A stretch of DNA of 35,935 nt from Rhizophagus sp. LPA8_4_AMF (taxonomy: Eukaryota > Glomeromycota > Glomeromycetes > Glomerales > Glomeraceae), in assembly GCA_021464525.1 (NCBI GenBank), contig JADRCO010000364.1:1-35935 (forward strand), read 5' to 3'. The translations under genes were made by a program, and so were the position numbers. Shown piece by piece: positions 1 through 10,115 of this stretch. The notes under the pieces are model-generated. The model did not search any database. It was not told where the DNA came from and worked only from the letters and a program-made list of their open reading frames with translations. The first letter of the stretch is position 1. The number at the start of each line of letters is the position of its first letter.

Positions 1-20
1 ATGATAATGTGGATATAGTC

Positions 21-58
21 TATGAAGTAACTATTAGATTATGTGCAACCCTTAGTTA
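21..58. repeat. Edge copies of the 19-bp tatgaag repeat
   Basis: Positions 21-39 read tatgaagtaactattagat, the same 19-bp unit that forms the array at 5370-5700. Positions 40-58 look like a second, more degenerate unit. This places the repeat on both sides of the primase-helicase module. The array may continue to the left of the window. Confidence 0.5.
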
Positions 59-373
59 TTCTATATCCGAAAAAGTTCAATCTGAAAAAAAATATTCTGA
101 CATTTCACTGCCTTATGGTTGGTGAAAGCTATCGGAGGATTGGAGGAGTGAAAAAATAATGATATAACTTACACAGGATGTTTACTACGTGAACACATCC
201 GCTCTGGCCGGTGAGTTTTACATCAATTTGAAAATTGCGGGTAGATAGGATATGCGAAAAAAATACATAGTCATAATAATAATAATTTGGAATTTTATAT
301 CATCCATGTGTAAAGAACATAAAGACCCTCTTATCCAAACACCTTTCTTATAAACTGGCTTCTTATTCACTCT
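59..373. other. Non-coding stretch downstream of the primase-helicase gene
   Basis: This is the stretch between the edge repeats and the TAA stop of the minus-strand primase-helicase frame. I see no gene. It presumably includes the 3' flank of that gene. Confidence 0.4.
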
Positions 374-3300
374 TTACCAAAGCATACCGTTCTCCTGAAG
401 TATGCTTACTGTTTTTTTCCATTTCTCATCGGTATTAAGCCAGGAGGATATGATCCCATCTTTCTCAAGAGAATAGCGAATTATTTCTTCTCCTATCAAT
501 CTTTCCCATACTTCCATGTCCATATATTCTTTAGGATCTTCTTCCAACTCTTCTGCGTAACTACACATCTGAGAGTCAGTTTCCATCCTATCCCGAAATA
601 CAATGGAATTGAGCCTGTCTTTTTCGTTAATGATCATGAAGATATCTGGATCTTCATCAAGTTCGACTGCCTTCTTTCTGAGGCACTCTTCACGCTGTTG
701 TCTAGCCAGGACTATAGCAGACGATACTTGATTGATAGGTTTAATAGGCTCAGATGACTTACTGGCTTCAGGCTTATCATTTACTACCTCGGGTGGTTCA
801 GGAATCTTAGAAATCTCAGAAGTCTCGAATGCCTCAGATATGCCAGATGTTGAGGTGACTAGAGCACGTATGTCTTCTGCCACATAGTTAAAAAGAGCTT
901 GGGTCGAATCATCCTGTTTATCTGCCTTCTTATCTTTACCAGTATTAGGTGAAGGCGTGTTCTTTTCTGACTGAGGCAGGATTATTTTTGGGGGAGTAAT
1001 TTCTGGCGTATTGAATATGGGTATGTCTGTAGTCTCATTTTCAGGTAAGTCAGGTTGAGGTATATCAGAAAATTCTTCTATATCACCTAGGCCAGATTCA
1101 CGAAGCTTAGCTATAATTTTGGAATGATCGAGAATATACTGATATACTCTTATTTCATTTTCTCGTGATCGTGCCTGATCAATACTAATTAGTGAAAATT
1201 TCTTTCCAGCGACCTTACTAGTTAATGGCTTTTCCCCATTACATCCGCACCATTCTAGATAATCCTGATATACTTTTTCACAGCTAAACCTGCTAATACG
1301 ATTTTCAGGCCAAGATGAAATATAATCAATTATAAATTGAATAGGATTAGGAAGTTGCTCTCGCATTGTATTTACTTTCATTTTAGTAAAAGGAATTTTC
1401 CCTGGTTTGAATTTCGATAAATCACGGCTAAGAAGGTATGACATGACTACTCCTGGCGCATCAGGATAGTCTAGAATTTCTCCTAGCCGGTCAAAATATG
1501 GTATATTATCTCTACAGCGTGCTGAGACATCAAAACAAACTATACGAGAATCTCCTATATCTATTTTGAGCGGAGTACCCTGATTGCTTGTAATCATATA
1601 CCCAGCAAAATCATTTAATCGCTTAAGTTCGAGACCCTTTCACTCTATTGATACTTTTCCTTCCGTTATGAGTGATTTAAGATGCCCATTAAATCTATGC
1701 CAATCACCATTAGACATACCTGTTTCATTCATGACAATAAGCTTTTGAGCTTGAATGGCACTATTAAAACGCCCAAGAATTTTTTCTAAATCTGATGTTG
1801 CATAATGAAGATATTGCCCTAAGACTTTATCACCAATAAAATTACTAATAATATTTTTTCCGCACTGTTGTAGTGTGGATTTTAGTACTAAGATTGTTTG
1901 AGGCTTCTTCTGTGGTTTCTGTACTAAATATGCCCACCAGTTCCAGATATATTCATTAAGCTCTTCGTTTTTATCACAAATTATATTAAGTACATGCCAG
2001 AGAATTGGATCCATAATTTCTTTATTAATTTCTGGCGCTGGTTTAACCAAAAATCCTAGGAATAGGTTGAAGAAATCCGTAACTGGTTGGGAGGCATTTA
2101 GTGAGTATGGGAGGAAATTATAATCTTCATAAAGTATTAGACCTTTAATATCTGCTTGGTCTATCAATGATTTTAACTTTATTGATTTCCCACCATATTC
2201 AATTATATTAATCTTGTAATCGGCAAGCTTTAGTTTAGATCTCATATCAAAGAAAAGCCCATTCTCTGCATCTTTACGTTTAATGAGCCATAATTTTGAA
2301 GTTCTTTGCACGCAGGCAACTGTTGCTTGGATAGCTTCATAAACTTCAGCGCAGGAGAATTTCTTACCTGAAGTACATATGCGTAATAATTCCCAAAATA
2401 CAAATCGATCATTTGGATTCGTAATTCTGGGTTGTTCTAATTTTACTGGAACTAGAAGTTTCCTTTCTCAATCCAAAACTGTTTCACTAATAGTAAGATT
2501 TTTTGAAGGTTTTCTGGAGCCAGGTTCCCTATCATTGTTTGCCTGATAGCAGAAAAAGCTGTAGGATTTTTTATTTCGTATTATATAGGCGTTATCACTA
2601 TCATGTTCTCGGTTACATATTGGGCAGTGTGATGGAGAGATGCGTGATAATGGAAATTTGTCAGAAAAGTCTTCAGATGGGTATGAGAGACTATATCCTT
2701 CGATACTAGCTTCTTGAAGCAATCCTTCTACCACTTCGAATTCAGCTATGGTTGTCTCATTACTTATGTTAGCATATTTTACGCTTTTCGTCTCTGAAAT
2801 AGCCAAAAGAGGACTGTTGTCGATGATTTCTAATTCATCATTAGGTGGGTGGATCATGAAGTCGAAGATAGATCCATCTTTTGGACAAATAACTTTTTTT
2901 ATACGAACGTGTTCCTCTGTTTTTTCATTGTATTTAGGTGATCCAAGCATTCGTAAGGAAAATGATCGTTTGTTTGCTATATTGTCTACAATACCTTTAT
3001 CCTGTAATCCTGCTGGGAGTTTTTTACGAACAAGCTCAGTAAATACTGCAACCTGAGCGATGCTTGGAAGTCTCATACCGAAAGTTGAGACATGGAGAGA
3101 TATTTTTTTCGCATCACTACTATCGGCAATGGATATAGTTTTTTTATCCCATTTTGGGAATATTTCTAGACAGACATCTCTAAAAGCATTGCAAAGTGTG
3201 TTTTTAGCCTGTTTGTCTGATAGCTTAGATGAAATAGCATTTAGCATTTCTATTGGCAAATCGAAATCTATGATAGGACAGAGTGGCTCATCACCATCAA

Positions 3301-3499
3301 TAATCTCGTGTAGGGAATGCCCCTCACGATCTGAGAGTATTGCTTCTATCTCATCTGCATTATCTGCGCCAAGAAAATGTCTTAGTTTAATACTATCATC
3401 TCGAATTTTATATAGAGATGTACCTATATCGGAGGGTTTGAACCCACAATAGTACGGGGTGGGAACGTTGAGGAACTCTGAAAGCTCGGATTGGGTCAT
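374..3499 (-). pseudogene. AEP primase-SF3 helicase (D5-like), broken by two in-frame TGA codons
   Basis: One minus-strand frame runs from the ATG at 3499 to a TAA at 374-376 (1,042 codons). It is interrupted only by TGA at 2468-2470 and TGA at 1640-1642, and protein similarity continues across both without a frame change. The N-terminal part has archaeo-eukaryotic primase features: a hydrophobic strand ending in D78-F-D80, an S134-L-H136 motif, a basic SFSLRMLGSPK motif (about 180-189), and a C292/C295/H299/C317 zinc-knuckle-like cluster as in herpesvirus/NCLDV-type primases. The middle part is a D5/phage-type SF3 helicase: a degenerate Walker A (QQCGKN, upstream glycine missing), Walker B LIVMNE, and the conserved TSNQ...ID..DSR region just after the second TGA. 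The C-terminal third has a P/E/S-rich linker. Such fusions replicate DNA viruses and plasmid-like elements. The gene is probably dead here, or a relic of a multicopy family. The assignment is by motif reading only. Confidence 0.8.
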
Positions 3500-3633
3500 A
3501 GTAAAATATTTCAGATATGTTTTCTAAGTATATACTATTTCAGTATAATACCCTAACAAAAAAGTTTAAAATAAAAATAAATATTATTATAGATATCAAA
3601 AGATTAACCGACCAAAGGAAGAATAATACCAAA
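3500..3633. promoter_or_regulatory. Divergent promoter region of the primase module
   Basis: This 134-bp AT-rich spacer separates the ATG of the minus-strand primase-helicase (3499) from the ATG of the plus-strand Cys/His protein (3634). The head-to-head arrangement implies a shared bidirectional promoter. No specific box is convincing. Confidence 0.4.
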
Positions 3634-3978
3634 ATGGTAGACATCGAATTCACTGAGGATTATATCAGAAAGGAAGGTGGATACATTTGCCAGCATCGCA
3701 CTAATGAAGAGATAGTTTGTGGAAATGGAAGTACGTGACTAGAAGGGTGTAGTATTCACTGGAAAAGACGCCAGTGACCTCTATGTAAACAAGATGGATG
3801 TGTAAGACTAACAGCATCAAAATATGGATATTGTAATTTGCATGTAAACAAGTGCTATTCGAAAGCAAATTATTACCGGAAGAAGTTGGATAAGATGCTT
3901 CAGGATGGGCAAACACCAGATGTACTGGGAGAGGCTCTTGATAAAATGAAAATGCTCGATGTGATAATTTGGCTCTAG
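3634..3978 (+). pseudogene. Small Cys/His-rich protein, two in-frame TGA codons
   Basis: One plus-strand frame starts at the ATG at 3634 and ends at the TAG at 3976-3978 (115 codons). It is interrupted by TGA at 3736-3738 and TGA at 3775-3777. The visible residues include repeated Cys and His (for example YICQHR, VCGNG, GCSIHWKRR, CKQDGC, YCNLHVNKC), which suggests two zinc-binding modules followed by a basic helix-rich tail (YYRKKLDKMLQDG). No family is recognised. A DNA-binding or accessory role for the neighbouring primase-helicase is an inference from the divergent arrangement. The two TGA codons match the type of damage in the primase-helicase gene. Confidence 0.6.
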
Positions 3979-4440
3979 AAAGTTATCCTTAGAAAAAATT
4001 GGGCCCTATGACCCCATAAAATTTTTTATAGGGACGCAAAAAAAACCTTAACAAGGACGCTAGTAGTATCTTCTTTGACGATTTTAGAACTTTGAGAAGG
4101 CAATTTTACTACCTGTCCCTATGTCCCTATGAGTCCCTATGAATTTCTGAACTCTTTAGCTTTTTTTTTATTTTTTTTTTTATACCATACATCGACCATA
4201 TACCAACTATATCAACCATATACATGACTATATTTACCTATAAGAATACCATAGAAAAATCGAATTTTTTTCCTAGAATTTTTACTTTTCATAGGGACTC
4301 ATAGGAACATAGAGACAGGTAATAAAGAACTCCATAAATCAAGCTAAGAAGCCCAAAAATGATATCGTGATTGTCCCTATGAGCGTCCTCATGAATTTTT
4401 CTTATAGGGACGGAAAATTTTTATAGGGACGCTTAAAAAA
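3979..4440. repeat. gtccctat inverted and direct repeats
   Basis: The word gtccctat and its complement atagggac recur through this stretch. A pair of arms of about 37 bp in opposite orientation lies at about 4108-4144 and 4285-4323, around an AT-rich core. Further copies of tatagggacgc occur at about 4030 and 4420. The arms could form a cruciform. It may be a small non-autonomous element or a regulatory repeat of the module. No coding capacity was seen. Confidence 0.6.
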
Positions 4441-5273
4441 TTAGCATACTCATTGCCTCGACCCTGTTTAAACCATGATCAGGCTTCAGAAGTGCTTACA
4501 ATATCCTGCCAATATACCGGCAACAAATAGGCAATAGTTAGCTTGCAAGATAACGCACTTTTGGCAATCAAATAGGTCGGCTAAGATATACATAAACTTT
4601 GGGATATAAATTGACATCAGCCCCAATTTCCCAAATCATATACCCAATCCCAGTAATTAAATAGGCCGAATACAATTTCTTAAAAGTCATACAAAAGTTG
4701 TGAGAAAGTAACGAGGAAGTACCGGGAAAGTGCCAGTTACTAGTATGTAACTAGTCACTCATTTCGGCCAATACTATACCATAATTTCTGGCTGAATTTT
4801 TTTAGCTGATTGTTAGCAACTATGTAAGGGTGTTCTGGCTCAGAACAGTATCACGTGACTGTGGTGCAGTAAGGCGCAGTCTATTTTTGCTTAATTTCAG
4901 CCAACATTATTCCACAATTTCGGCCAGATCTTTGGGCATAAGAACTTGGCATCCAAGCTGGCAATATAAGTGGTCTGAAACTGGCGAATTAATAGAACTA
5001 CTCTAGCTCCCTGCCAGTTCCTCACCAGCTCTATGACAGTTTCAGGACACTATCAGGTCACTGCTATGGCGCCAAGCCAGATCCTCAAATCACATGCCCA
5101 AAAGATCGGCCAAAATTATGGCATAATGTCAGCCGAAATTAATCGCAGATCTACTGCGCCACCTGTCGCCTCTTTTTTACACCATTTCAGTATTTTAAAA
5201 GGCAACCAAATATGCGTAAATTCTCAATATAGAACTAGCAACCAAACAAGCACAGAGTGTCAGTATCCCCAAC
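4441..5273. other. Non-coding tract with repeated palindromic motif
   Basis: This stretch appears richer in G and C than its surroundings. It contains three related near-palindromes of about 30 bp, at about 4766-4796, 4902-4930 and 5107-5136, each of the general form ggccaa..attat..cataatt..ggcc. There is no convincing gene. It sits between the broken Cys/His gene and the 19-bp repeat array, so it may be regulatory or origin-like DNA of the module, or part of an unrelated repeat. Confidence 0.4.
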
Positions 5274-5453
5274 ATGGAACCAGGCATTCAAACAAGGATG
5301 GAAAGCCAATACCAACAATGTAGAATTTATTATGTAAACGAATTAGGAACAAGAAGAAAGCAGTCACCATTAGATCATGATATCACCATTAAAATAAAGC
5401 ACACCCAGTCACCATTAGACTATGAAATCACCACTATATTATACAGGAAATGA
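5274..5453 (+). CDS. Possible 59-aa peptide running into the repeat array
   Basis: An ATG at 5274 opens 59 codons to TGA at 5451-5453. The beginning (MEPGIQTRMES) is followed by a Tyr/Cys/Arg-rich stretch and then two similar segments, SPLDHDITI and SPLDYEITT, which are encoded by the first units of the downstream repeat array. A TATA-like tattttaaaa lies about 85 bp upstream. There is no recognised family and no signal peptide. It could be a short gene of a mobile element or a chance frame. Confidence 0.25.
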   Translation: MEPGIQTRMESQYQQCRIYYVNELGTRRKQSPLDHDITIKIKHTQSPLDYEITTILYRK

Positions 5454-5700
5454 TTGAAACAATGTTATAAATGCAAAGAAGCTATCCATAAGTAGGTTAT
5501 GAAGTCACTATCAGATTATAGATAGTAGGTTATAAAGTTACCACCAGATTATATAATTAGATTATGAAAATCACCATTATATTATGAAGTTACTGATAGG
5601 CTATGAAGTTACCGGCAGACTATGAAGTTACCATTGTGTTATGAAGTTATCATTATATTATGAAGTTACCAGCAGACTATGAAGTTACCTTCATAACCTA
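5370..5700. repeat. Array of 19-bp tatgaagttacc repeats
   Basis: About ten to eleven imperfect copies of a unit beginning tatgaagttacc occur here. From about 5582 to 5696 they are strictly 19 bp apart (units at about 5582, 5601, 5620, 5639, 5658 and 5677). Further left they are more diverged and more widely spaced. The period is not a multiple of three, so the array is not a coding repeat. Iteron-like repeats next to a replication gene are typical of origins in small replicons. That role is an inference. Confidence 0.75.
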
Positions 5701-5705
5701 TTTCA

Positions 5706-5755
5706 AGTCGTATGTGACTTCATAATATAATTATATTATGAAATCACATGCGACT
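5706..5755. repeat. 50-bp near-perfect palindrome
   Basis: Two 25-bp arms (5706-5730 and 5731-5755) are inverted copies with two mismatches and no spacer. The arms include a reverse-oriented copy of the ttcata element of the 19-bp unit, so the palindrome may have arisen from two head-to-head repeat units. It closes the right end of the array and could extrude as a cruciform. Confidence 0.8.
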
Positions 5756-5783
5756 AATGCCTCAATGATTTCTTAATTTGTTA

Positions 5784-7027
5784 TAGATACAATCCATCTA
5801 CAGTATATAATATTTTCTATCAAAATGTTATTTTTTTTATATCTGATAACGCTTCATATATGAAATTAGCATATTCACATTTTATTTCCTTTTTTACTAA
5901 AAATGAAATACAATTGTTGCCTAGCACATATACTTAATTTAATTAGAGAAACTTGGATTGATTTTTAAAAATTTGAATTAGTTGATAGATTGGTTTCTAA
6001 TTTTAAAACAATTTTTGTTTATAATTCATAAAAAAAAATTCGTTAGAAAGAGCATTTATTGCAAAATGGTGTTGAATTTCCTACTTTGGCTCCATTACCT
6101 GTGAAAATATAGTGAAACTCATAGTTTTCATTTTTATATTGGATTAAACCTATGTATCCTCATGTAATTACATTTATTAATACAGAATATTCTATTAATC
6201 ATGATTTAAAAGCTATCCGGTATCTTCAGACTTTTTGTAAACATCAAGATCACATTTATATATTAAAATTTTTATATTTTTTATTACATATAATTGTAGC
6301 AGATAAGAAAATACATTATTAGCTATAACTTCATTAATTTTATTATACTTATCATTTATTGAATTTATTTAGATTGATTAATGATTTGGAGTTCTTTAAA
6401 ATACAAAATAAAGCTATAGCTCCCTTTGTTTATTCACGAATAATAAATCTTCAAGCTTTTCTTTCATTAGGAAGAAGGAATCCTCCAGTTTCAAATGAAA
6501 TAGAACAAATTTTTAACGAAAGAAATTATGATAGAGAACCGTTTATCTCATTATTTTCTAAGGCTTTTGTGTTGGGTTATGAAAAGTGTGAAAAACATAT
6601 ATCTAATCATCCAGCTTTACCATTATTTAGAGCGATACAATGCTTTGATCCAAGATTTATTCAATCCAATATGGCACATCATAACATGGGAGATTATAGA
6701 ATTATTGAAGAATTTCAATTTCCTATGGATGCTTTAATACAAGAATGGGGTATTTATTGTGGATTAAATGAATCTATTGAAGAATTTAAAGATTTAGATA
6801 TATATTGGCGAGGTAAATCACATTTATTACCAGAACTTAGTTCATTAGCTTTGAGGTATATATGGTTACCAGTATCTGGTGTAGATATTGAACGTAGTTT
6901 TTCTAGTTATAAAAGTATATTATCAGATAGAAGAGTGGCGCTTAAAGAAGAAAGCATTAAAATGCTTAATTTTCTTTATTTTAATCTGAATGGTAATATT
7001 GATTTTAATTTGCTAGTTAGTAAATAA
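5784..7027 (+). pseudogene. hAT-family transposase remnant
   Basis: Fragments of one transposase lie in order but in shifting frames. They are SDNASYMKLAY (about 5843), CLAHILNLIRETW (about 5919), a frame with KFELVDRLVSNFK (about 5970), and a frame with PMYPHVITFINTEYS (from about 6150). The longest open piece, 6359-7027, begins at a non-ATG codon, so it is the 3' end of a longer gene. That piece ends in the hAT C-terminal dimerisation domain (YWRGKSHLLPELSSLA..WLPVSGVDIERSFS..K..LSDRR). Several stops and frameshifts show the element is dead. The N-terminal BED/zinc-finger part and the terminal inverted repeats were not found. Confidence 0.88.
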
Positions 7028-8720
7028 TTTATAGATGAAATTTTTGTAAAAACAAAAAATTGTAAATAAAATAATAAAAATTGTAAATTTATTAATATTA
7101 ATTCAAGCCAAAATTATAATCACTATTTTTGTGATAAAATCATAAAAATCACATACGATTTTTAGACTATTACGACAACCCATCCTGGATATCCTAAAAC
7201 AAAGTAATTAGAAGCTAAAAATTAAACTTTTAGTACATGTCATATTTTATACATTATAATTGATTGGCAAATAATTCATATTTATAGTAATAAAAATAGC
7301 ATAGTAAATAAAGACTAATAGATTAATTAACTTGACAGTTATCAATCAGTTTCATACCTATTGAATTCAGTTTTACATGCAGTAAATAATCGTATATCAA
7401 ACTGAATGATGACTATTAAATTATTACCTAATTTATTCAAATTAAAAAATACGATCAATCTGGATTGCCTGGTATTTCAAATAGTTACCAATCAGGTATA
7501 TGTTCTATTGAATACTATTTTTTAGCCAAACTATTGGCCAAATAGTTACCAATAGGATATATGTCCGATTTTTCAGCTTTTGACCTGTAATTATCTGGGA
7601 TAAGTGGGATATCACATATAATATAATAATATTATATATAGTATTCTACTGATTAGGATTATTTAATAAAAGCATATAATAAAATGAATTTGTAGTTAAA
7701 TCATCACATTTAGAGATATATAGTTACTACTATTAGATTCATCTTAATAAAATGAGTCCAATAGATATAATTTCATTTTCTTATTGTCCAGAACGAAGCG
7801 AAGGACTATATATTATTCTGAAAAGTAAGTCAAATAGTGTCACGTGATGGTTTCCGGTTGTCCGCACGTGTCACGTTATTGCTACATTAAATAAATAAAC
7901 AAGATAAAAATAGATTTATGATACATTAGATATTCGCTCTGGACTTACAACGGTTTACCGTTTCCTAGTGATAACTAAATGTAAGTAATTTTGTAAAATC
8001 AATTTTTTTAATTTTAATTAAATTTTGCTATATATTGAAAACTTCTCTTAATATACAGATGGCCAAAATTCATTTAAAAACAAAATATACAAGTTTAAGT
8101 AAAAATTTTAAAGTTTGAAATAATGAAATTATTTAGCCTATAGTAAACTTCATTTATAATTATTTAGTTATTTAAGTAAAAAATAAATTGTTATAAACAT
8201 AAAGTTAAAATTAGAGCTATTTAAAAATATATAATTCATTATAATTTGCATTATACATTAAATTTTATATGATAAATGATTTTAGCAGGCAGCATGAAAA
8301 GTTATACAAACTAAGGGATAATATGAAGGATTTTGATTTCTAATAATTAGGTTTATATAAAAACAAATTTTAATTATCTTTCAAGTATATAAAATGTGTT
8401 GAACATATTAAATAGAATGTTTAAAATAGAGTTTGTTTTATACTATTTGCTAATTTTAATAAAGAAATACCATTATATATAAATGAATTTTAATAAAACA
8501 GATTATATAGCTGTATGTTAATATATAATAAATGTAAATATAAATACATAAGAATTTTTTAAAGTAACTTATAATGTTACTTTTAAAAAAAATTTTTTGA
8601 TTTGTACATAAAAATATGAAAAAATCAATAAATCAGTTTAAGGAATAATTTTATTGGATCCTACATATCATTGATTTTTTTTTCTTTTATTAATTTATTA
8701 GAAGCATGTCTTAAAAATAA
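7028..8720. other. AT-rich intergenic region with short repeats
   Basis: No gene is visible. A direct repeat of about 26 bp starting aaatagttaccaat lies at 7479-7505 and 7540-7565. An inverted pair, gtccagaacgaa (about 7785) and ttcgctctggac (about 7934), could be the ends of a small element of about 160 bp. It encloses two CACGTG sites at about 7842 and 7865. Confidence 0.4.
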
Positions 8721-8846
8721 AAATTTGTCGCAGTGTATGAGTTTGATGCAATGATCAAGCCCGGATTTGATATTTTTTTGGTACAACAAGAAGTTAGAAA
8801 TTACTTGAGAAATACCAAATATGAGCTGCCTCAACTTTCAAGTTAA
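8721..8846 (+). pseudogene. Short coding-like fragment, family unknown
   Basis: A frame of about 41 codons, with protein-like composition, runs after an in-frame TAA (8718-8720) to TAA at about 8846. It includes VYEFDAMIKPGFDIFLVQQE and NYLRNTKYELPQL. It looks like the last exon or a transposed piece of a gene. No upstream exon was found, and no ATG is available except the internal one in DAMIK. The family is not identified. Confidence 0.3.
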
Positions 8847-10115
8847 TTATACTCTCTAATAGATCTCTTCTTCCTGTCTTATTTTTCCCTTTTTCTTACC
8901 CACTTCATTCAAAAAATAAAATAAAATAATTATAATCAATACAGGAAACGATAGAATGAATTTGTTCATATCGGTCATTGTGAATCGGTCTTTTGTTATT
9001 CAGGGTTTAATTTTATTAGTTATTAGTACAAAGTTCTTTTAAAATCAATGATTATCCAAAATTAGTAATAGTAAGATATTGACAATTATAGTTTAAACAA
9101 TACTTTTAAGAAAAATCAATTTTTCAGAAAAATTACGTCATTCAAAAAAAAAATATTATTAAGTTTTCGAATCATATAAAAATATCTAATATGGTAACTG
9201 ATTTACATAAAAGTCTTAGAACAAATTATTCGTGGCAGGAATTATGTCAGTCGACGAATCAATACTCTTATATTTTGAATATTCATCTCAGGATTTAATT
9301 CCGATATATATCACGATTGTCACAATTTCTTTTAAAAGGAAATTGTTTATCATACAAATAATTTATTATTCATGTTTTATCAACACATTGTAGAACCCGC
9401 AGTCGAATCCCAAGGTATTAGCAACTACGGATTACAAACTTACAATTTTTATTAGGCGTAATTCAAAACAACTCGAAACGATGAAACGTGTTCAAAAACT
9501 TGCTTAACTTTAAATAACTTAAAACTACAATTATTTGGTGACTTGACAAAAAATAAAGTTTAATTAATCATAATATGATACAAGATTAGAAAAAAAGAAG
9601 TTTCTAGATTCATATAGAAGCCACTTAAAAGTGTAGTGTAACGGTGGCTTGACTGGCTTGACTGGCTTGTAATTTTTTTGTTTATTATTATGGCGCATAG
9701 AAAATTCTCAAGAGCTTTTTGACTTAGTAATTATTATTACCTATTGTTTTGTCTATGATTTCATTTGTTCATAATTTCTATATTTGGTGTCAATTTTTCT
9801 GAATAGAACGATAAGATTCTCTACTTTACCAAATTAGTCATTACAGATATTTATTCGCCACATTCTATGAAACGCAGTATGTCGGAAGTCTCTTTCCGAT
9901 TATCACAAAACCTTCTTCATGCATAAAAACAAAACATTATCACTTCCTGCGGATAACTAATAATTTTTATTTAAACGAGGGAAAAAGTCCTCAAAATTTT
10001 TTTTTCATTCCTTAGGAACAAAAAAAAATAAACCATTTCTTTGAATTATACAATTCTTTTAATTCTTTTTTCAAATAATAAATTTTTTTTTTTCTTTTAG
10101 TATTTATTTAAAACA
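8847..10115. other. Intergenic region upstream of the AAA ATPase
   Basis: No gene is seen. A short tandem repeat, three copies of a 9-bp unit (cttgactgg), lies at about 9645-9669. The last 150 bases are T-rich and A-rich and presumably hold the promoter and 5' leader of the downstream gene. Confidence 0.4.

Noticed and set aside
2503-3452. Plus-strand open frames opposite the primase gene
   Set aside because: They are shadows of the minus-strand primase frame, which carries clear AEP motifs.
374-3978. Genetic-code change with TGA read as an amino acid
   Set aside because: SSU72 and PRI2 in the same window end in TGA at the expected protein length, so TGA is a normal stop here; decay is simpler.
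9390-9425. tRNA-like T-arm text (cagtcgaatccc)
   Set aside because: No acceptor, D or anticodon stems could be paired around it on either strand.
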